From the NCBI RefSeq assembly GCF_905220365.1, contig NC_061152.1, forward strand, positions 3,461,001 through 3,525,000: a stretch of DNA of 64,000 nucleotides, given 5' to 3'. This document shows positions 22,037-34,300 of this stretch, piece after piece. The notes beneath the pieces were generated by a model. It was given only the letters and a program-made list of their open reading frames with translations, was not told the origin of the DNA and ran no database searches. Each line of letters starts with the position of its first letter. Within the stretch, counting starts at the first letter, position 1. Made by a program: the position numbers and the translations under genes. The DNA is from Vanessa cardui. Lineage: Eukaryota > Arthropoda > Insecta > Lepidoptera > Nymphalidae.

Positions 22037-24237
22037 AGTGGGAACCAAAGCCGCGACCTCCAGTTATCGAAACCGTTTACTCACATCCTTCTCAATACGA
22101 GAAAATTATAAAATATTAACATTTAGCGCCTAAAGTAACTTTCAAACAAACTAATTTGATGGATCTTTAGAAAATTATCAATCAAATGTCGAAAATGACA
22201 TGCTGTCACGAAAAGTCGAAGTCCTAAATGCGTGCCATGAAATGGTGATGTAATCTACCATAGGAAATGTGTGTGGCAACATTTAATTCTTGATTCGATT
22301 CGATTGATTCGTAACAAAACTCGATTGTCTTATGACACTTTTTATTATTTGAAGAAAACTATTCTAACATATATTTTACTACAAAATACGATTTCTATTA
22401 CAATTTAAACGTTGATATTAGCGAAATAAAAGAATGATTCACAATATTAACATTGACTTTCTCATTTGATCGTGACGTAAAAACCCAAATGACAGTTATA
22501 AATAAATAAATAGTATAACACTGTAATATCTATGTATAAATATATGGTGTAACAAAAATATAATTGTAATATTTTAACAGTAAATATGATAAACGAACGA
22601 TTTTCATAAAATCGATTTTATTGAAATTGTTGCCAATTAAAAAAATATGACCATAGAGTTATATTCAATTCTATTGCCACAGGATACTAATTTTATATTG
22701 GAAAGCAGCCAGCAAATTGAAAACAAATTAAAAATCATATCTGCAATTCTAGAACAATATATAACACTTTTACAGTACACGAGTTACAAAATAACATATT
22801 TAAAGTCATAAAACATTTCTTTAACACGTTTTATAAATACTCTAATTTTCACATATTTCATAGACAACAATGCAAGCAGCATATTGATCGCTTTCGTTTT
22901 ACGTTACTTCCGGTCATTTGGGTTATTTTAGGAATAACCTTTCAATCTTAATATTTCATTAAACATTATCGTGGACGATGAATAACAAATAATATTGATG
23001 TACGTAGCCCATTACTTAGTCGTAAATTGTCATTGTCACATTTTCTCTGACAATTTTGTCAAAATTCTATGTCATTATTTGTCAAGGATGTCAATTGAGT
23101 AATTCCTTTGTCTTTTTAATGAATTCATTACGTAACACGATAGCAATGGTTATATCGCGAAGTGTTTTATACCGAAATTTGGTATTAACTCAACAATAAC
23201 AAATAAACCATCCCAAACTAACCTCGATATACATTGTTCTATTTTTAGTATCTTTCTTCTATAACCATTTTAACTTAGCCAATCTGCTGCGTTACATTTC
23301 TAAAACAATATTATTAAATCTCCAGTCGTCAAATGTTTTAGATAACCCTATGAATTTAAATAACGCTACGCTAATATTGGAAACATTATTGAGTAACATG
23401 ATGACAAACATAACTTGACCTCTTTGCAGTATTCGCTTTCACAATGACAAGAGGTCAATTAGATTCAGGCAATTTAAAAGTTTTTATTTTGTATTTTAAC
23501 TAAATTCTAAGTAGTAGTACAAGTTTATTTTAATACAATATGATCACAAAATACTTTTAGTACAAAATTATTATTTAAGTTCTTTAAGTTTTTAGAATAT
23601 TTATGCATATTTTAATCAATTAGCAAGTGATGTAAGTGGATACGTACTATGTTGTAAACATATTATGTCAATTAATAGTTATTAGTTATGCATTATACTC
23701 AGTTCTTGACTAATATTATATCGATCAGGAAATAAATGAATACTTTTTTTTTAAATTTATTAAATACACTTCGACAAACGCTTGAGACTTTTGCCCTATA
23801 CAATTAATTTAAAAACAATATCGAATTAAAAAAAAAAAGTTTTGATTGTGTTTTAATTCCAATTATTAATATCAGTTCAACAGTGTTGCATATATAAAGA
23901 TGACGTCATTTTATCAACACTGTTTATAAATACTTAATTTATTATTGCGAAATTGTGTTCGTTTTTGCTCGAAACATATTTATTGGCTGTCGAGTGACAT
24001 ACCTATGTATAAATTATATAAATATAATATCAATGACTGTTTTATCCTTAAACAAACAAAACAAATACCTACTAACCTTACCTGACTAAGGAAAATGCAA
24101 TAAATAAAATTGTTTAGTTTCAAATTGATTATTATCCAGAGTACGTGTTAATTGTTATACTGCTTATAAATAAAATATCATTATTTAATATTTCAGTATA
24201 AATCATAAACGAAATGAAAGAAACAAAGCGATGTAAT

Positions 24238-24269
24238 GCGCGGGAAATTACGCGCCAAAATTCCCGCGC
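24238..24269. promoter_or_regulatory. E2F-like palindromic cluster
   Basis: Arms GCGCGGGAA and TTCCCGCGC are perfect inverse copies around ACGCGCCAAAA. TTTTGGCGCG (minus) and ATTCCCGCGC fit the E2F/DP consensus TTTSSCGC. Confidence 0.4.
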
Positions 24270-24596
24270 TTTTCTTATTTCATTTATATGATTGTTCAAA
24301 TGCAGCACACATGTTTCGATACATCATATATTTGTGTATAAAGACGCAAAAAGGTTTATTTGAAGCTGTATGTTATATTTTTATTACAAATACTGGTGAC
24401 CTAATTATAGCCATGTCACGTGTTTCGCGCTAAAACATTGTAAGCTGCGCTTAGCGCTATGCTTGGACCTAGTAACGGCATCTTGTGAATTGAATGCACA
24501 TCAATATGATAACGATGTTGCTATCCGAAAAAAAAAATGTGGGTAATATTAAAATAATTTTAAAATTTATTTATTTAATTTTTACTTTGCCGATAG

Positions 24597-24897
24597 CCGA
24601 GCCGAAATAAGCCAGTGATTAAAACGCGTGCGTCTTAACTGATGATTGCGGGTTCAAACCCAGGAAAGCACCACTGTATTTTCATGTACTTAAATTGTAT
24701 TTACAATTCATCTTATGCTCAGCGGTGAAGGAAAACATCGTGAGAAAACCTGCGTTTGACTAATTTCAACGAAATTCTGCCACTTGTATATCTACCATCC
24801 CAAATTCGAGCAGCGTGGTGGAATACGCTGCCCAATCCTTCTTCTCAAAGGGAGAGGAGGATTTAAGCCCACCCGTGGAAAATTTATAGGCTGTTAA
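24597..24897 (+). mobile_element. SINE type 1
   Basis: GCCGAGCCGAAATAAGCCAG, B box GGGTTCAAACCC; diverged. Confidence 0.7.
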
Positions 24898-25104
24898 TGT
24901 AATAGGTTATAATAATGTTGCAAAAATAAATGCAACAGCAAGCATGCTTGGGCTAATTTTCACATATTGTATCGCTTCTTCACATATTGTACCGGCCAGC
25001 AGCATTATTGTATGTTTCAACCCTACTTTTTTTTCGCAACATTTATGATTAACGTTCTATTGTTCTCGTTGCATCAGTTTTTTTCTGATAGTATGATTAT
25101 AAAC

Positions 25105-25315
25105 TAGGTGATATTTCTGTCAGTTAATAGATTATTTTTCCAACCCGCTATGTAGTGACGAGTATACGGATTGCGGACGTAATGTGTATACATAAATTAT
25201 AGTTTTTTTTTTTTATTCTGTAAGACAATAACAAATTTGGGATAAATTTGCCGCCCCTCTAAATCTGCCGCCCTAGGCTCCAGCCTACTTAGCCTATTGG
25301 TAAATCCGCCACTGT
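25105..25315 (-). repeat. Dispersed repeat (as at 4200 and 18183)
   Basis: AACTAGGTGATATTTCTGTC through CCTATTGGTAAATCCGCCAC. Confidence 0.65.
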
Positions 25316-25568
25316 TCTCATGATATCTTATAAAGCTATAGACTACGTAATACTACTTACAATATCCTTAAATGATTTAAGCAACATTTTTCACTCAATT
25401 GTAGCGCCTTTGCTTTCGTTATTCTTTGTTTGGACCTCGTTTACATCTACCTATGTAATGTATAATGTATGTATGTCAGTCTGTCAGGATAAGTTATTTT
25501 ATATTATAAGTCTATAATTATACTATAAGCCGAACATATTGTGGGTAGTTGGCGTACCTTCCGACTCG

Positions 25569-25576
25569 TATAAAAA
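25569..25576 (+). promoter_or_regulatory. Candidate TATA box interrupted downstream by a retroelement
   Basis: TATAAAAA. With the insertion 25599-26110 removed, a TCACTT initiator-like site (26111) lies 32 bp downstream and ATCAGTCG follows, with a GTAAGAGT donor-like site at 26136. No coding gene is seen downstream. Confidence 0.3.
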
Positions 25577-25598
25577 CGACCGCTCGATAGACTGCAGG

Positions 25599-26100
25599 GC
25601 AAAATACTATCGACGGCGTATTTTGAGAGAGCTAAAGAACACAGCAATCCGCTGATTGCTCAATCGTGCCAATACACCTCTCGAAGAGGTAATATTCCGA
25701 ATAGACTCAGGCGACCTATGCACGTCCTGAACGACACAGACGATAGCCTCACTATCGCAAACAAACCATTTGTAGGGAATAACACACTACACACCACACA
25801 CCCACAGCGTTTCCGCCGGCGGAAACGAGGACCCAGTTATGCGACGTCTCGGAGGCGGCCGAGACGTCAGTAAATTCACTCAGTGCTAGAATCACTCCCC
25901 ACCGATTTCGTTCTGAGCCGAGGTGCGATCTCATAGGAGACACCCTCAGGACGAACTTTAGTTTTAATTTAGTTTTAATTTAGAGCCCCGCGCTCAACCT
26001 CAGGGCAGGGGACATTAGTTCTCGCCCGAAAGTCAGATGACGCTGTGAAGGCCAGTAGGGCCAACAGCAATACACAACACATAAAAAAAAAAAAAAAAAA
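25599..26100 (+). mobile_element. PolyA-tailed retroelement with 10-bp target duplication
   Basis: Flanked by AGACTGCAGG (25589-25598 and 26101-26110), ends in an A tract. Its 3' 200 bp (CGATTTCGTTCTGAGCCGAG onward) recurs at 49744. No ORF; likely a 5'-truncated LINE or a SINE of one. Confidence 0.85.
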
Positions 26101-26921
26101 AGACTGCAGGTCACTTTCTCATCAGTCGTCGGTCGGTAAGAGTGTCGGTACTTTCACTACTTAGCAAGTAAGACAGTTTATTTATAATTGTGGTTTTGTG
26201 TTTATTTATGTGTTTGTCGCATCTGAAATTAACGGTTGTTTGTGATTGCTCAAAATTTGATCACAATTTGAATTATTGTTAATAATTAAGATTACTTTCA
26301 AACTAATTAGCTATAGGTTGATTCAATGGCTTTTTTTTTTTAATTATTTTTTCTTCTGATTGCTAAAAATACCTAATAATAATATGTCTTGGCTGACTGA
26401 CGCGTGATAGCCGAGCGTAAACTATTAAATTTGGTGGATAGGATTATTTTATCGTAGACACTCACAAAGGAAGGAGTTTTGGAAATTCTAGATCATAATG
26501 GGATGAAATAAGGGTTAAAAGTTTGTATGGAAGTCCTTTATTTTCGAAGCTGATAAATAACGAGTAGATACGTATTAAAAAATAGATAATTATTTATGCA
26601 TTTCTGAATATTCTATCACCAAGGAGGGGAATTGGGGGTTAGCGTCACTTTTGAAGTATGAAATTTCATTTTTGGGCTACAGGCTCAAAACAAAATACAC
26701 GTAATTTATCGTTAGCGGATATTTTACGCTTAGGGTTAAAATACGCAACAATGTGGTGTATACAAAGAGGTGTTAAGTTACTCAATATTTTAAGTTAGTC
26801 TTTAAACATATTCATTCATCTTCCACGCGACTAATAAGTCCTCACCAAAAGCCTCAAACGCAATGGACTAAGTGTCATGTTTAATTAGAATAGGTTTTTA
26901 AGCTCATTCATACATATGAAG

Positions 26922-27152
26922 AGTTGAGATGGCTGTGGTTAAAACGCATGCATCTTAACCGATGACTGCGGGTTCAAACCCAAGCAAGCACCACTTAATA
27001 TTCATGTGCTTAATTTGAGTTTATACATCTCGTGCTCCGCGGTGAAGGAAAACATCGTGAGGAAACCTACATGTGTCAAATTTCACAACAACACGCATTG
27101 AAACAGCGTGGTGGAATATGTTCCGACCTACTCCTCAAAGGGAGAGGAGGCC
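26922..27152 (+). mobile_element. SINE type 1, diverged
   Basis: GAGATGGCTGTGGTTAAAAC and B box GGGTTCAAACCC. Confidence 0.7.
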
Positions 27153-27224
27153 ATTCATATATATGAAGGAAAAATAAATAAGTTCATACACGATCGGGAT
27201 GTAAAAATGAAATGCACATTGTTT

Positions 27225-30200
27225 TTTATTATTAATTTATTTATCAATATAATAATATGTATATAACGTATAACTTACAGCCTTAACGAGCGTCAATCGA
27301 GGGTACAAGTGTCAGACATCCAGAGACAACCCATAATCGAAAGAGGGAAACGTTTCGATTTACAAAAAAAAAAAAATACACCAATATTATTTTTTTTCTT
27401 CACAATGGGAACTTTCGAAGGGCACGATCGACGCTACAAAGCATCCTTAAAAAACATGTATCTTAATTTTTATTAAATCATCGAATATACCTAACTTTAC
27501 TGACTATTAAACAATTCTACGCTCGCCTATATTACAACAACCAATTTTTTTTTGTTTTGTTAATTTTCATAAAACCGAAAGTAAATGGGAGTCGACGAAA
27601 TTAGACACTGGAAAGTCGCGAGACACGCGTTCTTTTATTTTATTTTTATTTTTTTTTAATATTTATACAGCACTTATCGATAATAGCAAGAATTTTCTCA
27701 TATTTTTTTTTTAATCGTTTTTCATCTATACAATATCCTAACGCGTTTTCCCAATTTTAGCACAATATGTTCTCCTTTGGCGTTCTTACGAAAAAATTGC
27801 AACAAATGACGTTCATTAACTTAAAAAAAAACTTAACAAAAAAAAAACACAACGTCGTATCGAAACGTCAACTTTTTAAACGTTTGACATTTCAAAAAGA
27901 ATTTTTCGCGGGAAATAAAATACGAATTGACAGTTCATGACGTTTGCGTAAACTCGAAGTTTCATCGTTCGTAAATTTATTTACAAAATGATTATATCTA
28001 TCAAACGTTTAAAATGTCGACGAGCTTTTAGTGTCACGGTCGCTTCGTAGGCTATACGACCCTTAAACTTAAATACTACAATCAAAAGGGACGGTCCTGA
28101 TGCTTTCGGTCCGTTTCAGACGAATTTCCTTTCAATCTTAGTCTTTCACAATAGAACACTAGAAGGATTACCTCTTCAAGCTGTTTGGAAAACATTCGTC
28201 TAAAATGGACACATATTGGAAATTTAGCGACACAGAAATCGTTTGAGAGAAAACTATTATATATTAAATACATCACTACACAATATTACAAAACCATCCC
28301 ACCGTTGGGCAAAGCGATTACGGTGTGACGTCATCGCTAGCTGTCATACGAAGTTGTCAGTTTAGATTCGATCGATCTGAACTATATATACCCCAGTCGC
28401 AAAAACATCGTCTGCGCGATTCAGAAACACCAATGTTGGCACTGGGCTGCAGTCGTGCTTGTTAATTTTATTGATTAGAAAGCTTACAAATCGACTTACC
28501 ATTTGATGGTACGATCAAGCAAGCTATGTTTGACTATTTTTTTATCTGTGATTTATTTAAAAAAAAAAAAACAACTAATAAACATGCATTACAAACCGAA
28601 TCTTACATTCGTCGATATACATTTAATTCTACGTCAATAAACTAAGTGCAGTACAATTTCTGTGTCAAACGATGCTATAAAGAAATAATTTTACATATTA
28701 ATTAATTAGGAACTATATATTTTTTTTTTTCTTCAATAATCATTAAGAGAAGCGACCTCAGCGATATCATGACGTTATTTTTGTCTTAAATTTACCAAAA
28801 TAAGATATGTGAGGCGCGTATGGCATTGTGTATAAATTCATTGAAGCTACATTCGTATCGAAAAAAAAGTCCTAAAGTGTATTTTATTGTCACAGTATAA
28901 TTTATCCAGAGGCAAGTTGTAATCACGAAATTAAAAAAAAAAGCGTTCCAAATTCAAACAGCCATACGCGCGTCACATGATAACTATGTTTACAAAAGCA
29001 TCCTTAAAATCTAGAAAAAAAAAAGAATAAAAGTATTAAGAAACACACCCTAACTTTTTATATTAAGTGCAAATTGCAATATACATGTTCCATTATTTTT
29101 TTTTATTTTATTGAGAGAAAAATCGATCGACATTAAACGACGCCATTTTGTCCCGCCATTTAATGTTACGACAATTTTCCGCTACGTCACATCTAAATGA
29201 TAAACAAACGCATTGAGCAAGTTAGTTCTCAACAAATTATAATTCGAAATTTAGTACATTTTCTTTATCTACGCCCCGCTCCACATATCAACCGTTATCA
29301 ACCGTTTATACAATCAGCTATTCGACTATGATAGTGCCTGTTTTTGTATTTTATATCTAAATAATAATACCAACTATTTATATTAAGAGTCGAAACGCCA
29401 CACCGTAATGTAAAACTTTTTTCCATTTTGTATGTGCGCGATTTTATTCGTAACTTTTGACGATAAGAAAATTCATTAAAAGGCTTATATTTATATTACT
29501 ATGTTTATCATATGACAATTCATTGAAATCAAAAAGGTCGTAAGCATCATTCGATGAGAGTACTGTTTTCTATCTCTATCCAACATACGTCATTAGAAAG
29601 GGAAAGCAAATTATTATAATTTTGACGATATATTAAGACATATCAAATGTTACAGGCCTTAATTTATCTTTCATATCATTATTTATATACACATATGTAA
29701 TATTCTCTCGAGATCTATATTTTAAGATCAACGTAATATATACAACTAAATCATCTCATATTGGCTTTCTTTGTTACAAAGATTTGGTACCTATTACCTC
29801 CCCCTAGATTAGGGTGGTTATAGATGTTTCTAGATCTATTGGTCAAGTGGGTGGGTACCACTGACTTGTCGACCAGACTGAAGAATTTGGGAAGCGAGTG
29901 ATGAATACATATGCCAATGTTAAACCAAAAGTTTCACTATTTACGGTGCAGCATTTCGATCACCACGCGGTTACTCCTAAGGAATTTGTGTGTTTGATTG
30001 TGTCATAACATTACAAGTGGCAGTATTCGAAACGCGGTATGAAAAACTCGTAGTTCCATCGAAATGTTACCAGCAATTTTATCACAGAATTTAAAAACCT
30101 TCGAAATTTCCATGAAAAATCAATCGTGATGAAACGCTTTTCGATATATTCTCAAAACCGCGGCACGCAGTCGTTTTCTAACCATAGAGTAAACAAACGA

Positions 30201-31269
30201 TAGAGTCACCAAAGAAAAAAAAATAAAAACAACAATTTCTCTACTAAATATGCACATGGCCAGTCTTAGCGACGATTCGTCATTCGATTATTTTTTTTTT
30301 AATATCATTCTATTTAACCAGAGAAAGAATATATATAACTGTACAGTTTTACAATTTTCGATAAGAGATCTGCGCGGGCCACTCTCGATGACCATAGACA
30401 ATACGCAGCACCCGAACCACAGACAACAGAGTGAGCCACCAGCGTGCTTACCCATCGAACTCTCTGCTGAAAATCGTTTCACTAAACAAAAATCGAACAA
30501 ACTCAGCTAATCTTACAGATGACGCGACACAGAGCAACATTTTGCTGTCAGTGACATTGGTCGTGCGAGTGCAACAGAGAGAGCGACAGAAAGAGACGGC
30601 TATATAAAGACGAGCGTGCGCGATCACTGCCGATCCTGCACGACCGCCTTCGCATAGTCTTCGGAGCCCCACTCCGCCGTCAATCCTTAACCTAGCAAGC
30701 ATTAATCGTACTTATTCAATTGTTTTTTTTATATTATGTTTATCAGACTAAGAGCGTCACTATTATGCATATATCATTTTAGACGTTCGTATCGAAACAA
30801 ATTAACATTTACATGTCAAAAATATATATAAATACATATATAGATTGTATGTCTCTATTGTTATCTTACGCTATTACGATAGTGGCGTCTAAACCGCGTA
30901 GCATATTGCTTATTGTCGATGCGCACAAGCTGCAAAGGAGAAGAAACATACGATTAGTTCGTCAACGTCGCTCTCGACTCGTGTAGGGGTAGGGGGGGGG
31001 GGGTATAGTACATGAACACCCCACCTAGGCTCCACGTGTGACCAGCCTGCGATCCCAGTAGCCGCACCGGCGCAACCGGATCGGAACCGATCGCCGCCAA
31101 ACCGCACACAACACTTTTTTGCTCACTTTTATTTTTTATAGTATATTTATTTTTTTTTGTAATTTATATATATATAAAAAATGCACTTTAATAGTCTAGG
31201 TAAGTAACACATGCACACGTGACACGGCCCCACTCACAGTACACATAGTGTTCGTATGACGATGTCGTA
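27225..31269 (-). other. Probable long 3'UTR of larp
   Basis: About 4 kb after the larp stop with no SINE, MITE or LINE copy that I can see, while flanking DNA has several per kb. It holds many A/T homopolymers and no credible ORF. Two overlapping-range AATAAA signals (as TTTATT at 27236-27241 and 27225-27230) lie at the far end. UGUAUAUA Pumilio-type sites occur at 29684-29691 and 29737-29744 in mRNA sense. The extent is an inference from repeat exclusion. Confidence 0.5.
30599..30640 (+). promoter_or_regulatory. Candidate TATA promoter opposite larp 3'UTR
   Basis: CTATATAAAGACG within a CpG-richer island (30500-30700); TCACT 25 bp downstream. Only motif evidence. Confidence 0.25.
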
Positions 31270-31340
31270 TTACTGCGTCTTGGCGGCGACCGGCGCTTTC
31301 AGCTCGCTCGGCGCGCCCTCCGGTTTCGATTTGGGTTTCG
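31270..31340 (-). CDS. larp: larp terminal exon
   Basis: Acceptor CAG 31343-31341. Encodes [20 protein letters not shown] and TQ, then TAA at 31272-31270. Confidence 0.85.
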
Positions 31341-34300
31341 CTGTGGGAACGTACAAACATTTATTTATTTATTTGATTAAAATACTTTTACACAACACAT
31401 AACACAACACTTATTTTTACATAACAAATGATGCGCAAAGGCAGTCTTATCGCTTATAAAAGCTTAGGTACAGTACGATACAACTCAGATGTAGCATCGG
31501 CAAAATTTGCTATCCCTAATTATTAATATTTATTTCTTATGTAAAGACAATCTTTGCACAAACGTAATAACTTGTAATATCATATGACCTAAAATTTTCG
31601 TCAATTCGACGCGTCGCTTTACACGCACTCGCTGTCTCGGGTCGAACTGACGCGGGAATCTATAGCGACGAATAGCGTCGAGTGGCGCGATAGGGAGCTG
31701 TTTCTGTTGGTTGTGTGAATCGGCAGTGATCGGTTTTATTGAATTTGCCGATGCTACATCTAAGTTGTGTCGTATTATAAGTGCAGATAGAACGTGGAGA
31801 TAATAACTACAATTTAAGAAAACTAATATTACAGTAATTAACTACACACAACTACAGACAAATAATAAACATATAGCAATATAATATATATTAGATATCG
31901 AAATATATATACATAATTATAAACAGCAAATTACTTCATACTTATTGAGATATGGACAGATAGAAGATGAGTTGCCTAATTAGCATAAGTCCGCCCATTG
32001 CACAACACTCTTAATCATGATTTATTTTTTAATTCGTTTTTTACAAATTATTGTTTAACTTTTTTTCTGTGTATAATCCTAAGCTTTTTTTAAATACTGG
32101 TATATGAAATAATCCCAAATAAACAGCTAAATCACGGCAAACAACCAGACCGAAGAAAGAAAACAAATGACTGTTATCTACATCCACTCGGCCAGGAATC
32201 GAACCCGGTACCTAGGAATGGTGCATCCATGAAACCTGGCACCCACAGTACGCACTACTCGACCACGGAGGTCATCGTTATGAGTTTAGTTCGCTCGCAG
32301 AATGTATTACACAGTGGAGTGTACTCACGCCGCGGCCGGGCGTTGGCGATGACGCTCTGCGCGCCGCACGAGCCCGCTCGCCCGCGGTTGGTGCCGGCGC
32401 CCGCCGTGCTCTGCGTGGAGCGCCTGCGGGTGCAGCACGGATTTAAATAAATAAATAAATATGAGACAACATCACATACATTACTCTGATCCCAATGGAA
32501 GTAGCTGAAGCACTTGTGTTGTAGAAAATCAGAAGTAACGGCACCACAAACACCCAGACCCAAGACAACGTAGAAAGCTAATGATAATCTACATCGACAC
32601 AGCCGGGAATCGAACCCAGGAGCTCAGAGTGGCGTGCCCATGAAAACCGGTGTACACACCGCTCTTCCACGGAGGTCGTCAAAGAATTCGCTATTTAAAA
32701 CCCGGCACGTGTTTTTACGCCAATCAAATGCGATTGCGACTCGTGCCATTTTACACTTTAATTATACTATTTCAGACACTTTTTATAGATCTGGGGCTTA
32801 ACAGATTATTTGATCTCAGTTAGAAAACATCTGGTAGTTAACTAATGACTGTTTACCTCACGTAACATTTAGATTGAACTTCTTTAGATGGTTATTTAAC
32901 TGAGCTGTAGACTCAACGATTAAGATGTCATGTCTTAGCTCAATCTCAAAACTATTATTATTCTTTATATCACTTCTAACAGAAGTTCCAGTTACAAAAC
33001 GATCACCATTACACCTTGAAAACCTCGATGTTATGTCCCCTGTGTGCTGCACTGGCTCACTCATTTTTACACACACAACAACGCAATGTATCGCAGTTTG
33101 CAGTTTATTTGTGTCGAGTGGTCTCTGTGTGACGCAATGTATCGCGGTTTGCAATTAACTTGTGAGGAGTGGGGGGTACGTGCCCCGTGGGGCTATGTCC
33201 CCTGTGTGCGACACTGGTTCACTCATTTTTACACACACAACAACGCAATGTATCGCAGTTTACAGTGTCCACATCGTAACACAACAACGCAATGTATCGC
33301 AGTTTGCAGTTTACTTGTGTCGAGTGGGGGGTATGTACCCCGTGGGGCTAGGCTAGTGAGTCAGGGCGTTACCCGTAGCTTCCTCGGTAGGCGTGCAGGT
33401 GGCGCTCGCTCTCGGACACGGAGCGGTGGCGGTCGTAGGGCCGCGCGTGCGGACCGCGCCCCGCGCCCGCCGCGCCCTGCGACGCCAGAAGCTCGTTCAG
33501 CTGCGGCTAAGGGGGGGAAGGGGGGGGTAATCATTACTCTCGTATCCATAGACATGGGTATCAAAAAAATCAAAATCAAAATAAACTTTATTCAAGTAGG
33601 CTTTTTAAGCACTTTTGAATCGTCATTTTACAATTAAGTGAAGCTACCACCGGTTCGGAAAGTAGATTCTACCGAGAAGAACCGGCAAGAAACTCAGTAG
33701 TTACTCTTTTTTAACATTAAAAAAAATACAACGTCATGTTAATTAAATACAATTATTTCAATTAATGTATCCTGCTTGGAAGTCAACAGGTATACATCTC
33801 ACAAGCAAGGTAAGCCAAGTCAAACACGGTAAGGTAACTTTGCAGTTTCATTAATTTAAATCATTACCAAAAAATACATTGCTAAAGAGGGTATATTATT
33901 TGATACAGAATTATGCAGATGATAAAATGGCGTCCGATATATTATATTACGAATACGTATATCATTGTGATAAACTAACATGACTGTATTTTTAAATATT
34001 GAAAACGAGTAACTACTGATATTCTTGCTGTTTCTTCTCTGTAGAATCTCCTTTCAGAACGAGTGGTATTTTAATTTTAATCTCATAACGACAATAAACT
34101 ATATTTGCTTGTAATGTCATGACACCCTATTAAAAAACGGAATTGGCTATCATTGATATTTGGAGGGTATTTCGACGTTCCTAACACAGAATAAACCTTC
34201 CTTTTTGTCTGTTGAAACAAACATACATTTTCAAAAAAATATAAAACAGGAAGACAAGGTAGCCTGCCTATACATACCTCCAGCACGCGGAAGTCTTCGA

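Larger units (their letters stand above)
22037..27224. other. Intergenic, THAP gene 5' side to larp 3'UTR
   Basis: AT-rich. No protein gene seen. Contains the presumed THAP gene promoter (just above 22036, no clear TATA), an E2F-like palindrome (24238-24269), SINEs (24597, 26922), a repeat (25105) and a polyA-tailed insertion (25599-26100). Confidence 0.7.

Noticed and set aside
25320..25517. 65-codon ORF
   Set aside because: AT-rich chance frame, no homology and no splice or start context.
30910..31107. 65-codon minus-strand ORF just downstream of larp
   Set aside because: No homology or splice context; lies in the presumed 3'UTR.
32858..33637. ORFs up to 197 codons
   Set aside because: Run through a tandem repeat and antisense to a larp exon.
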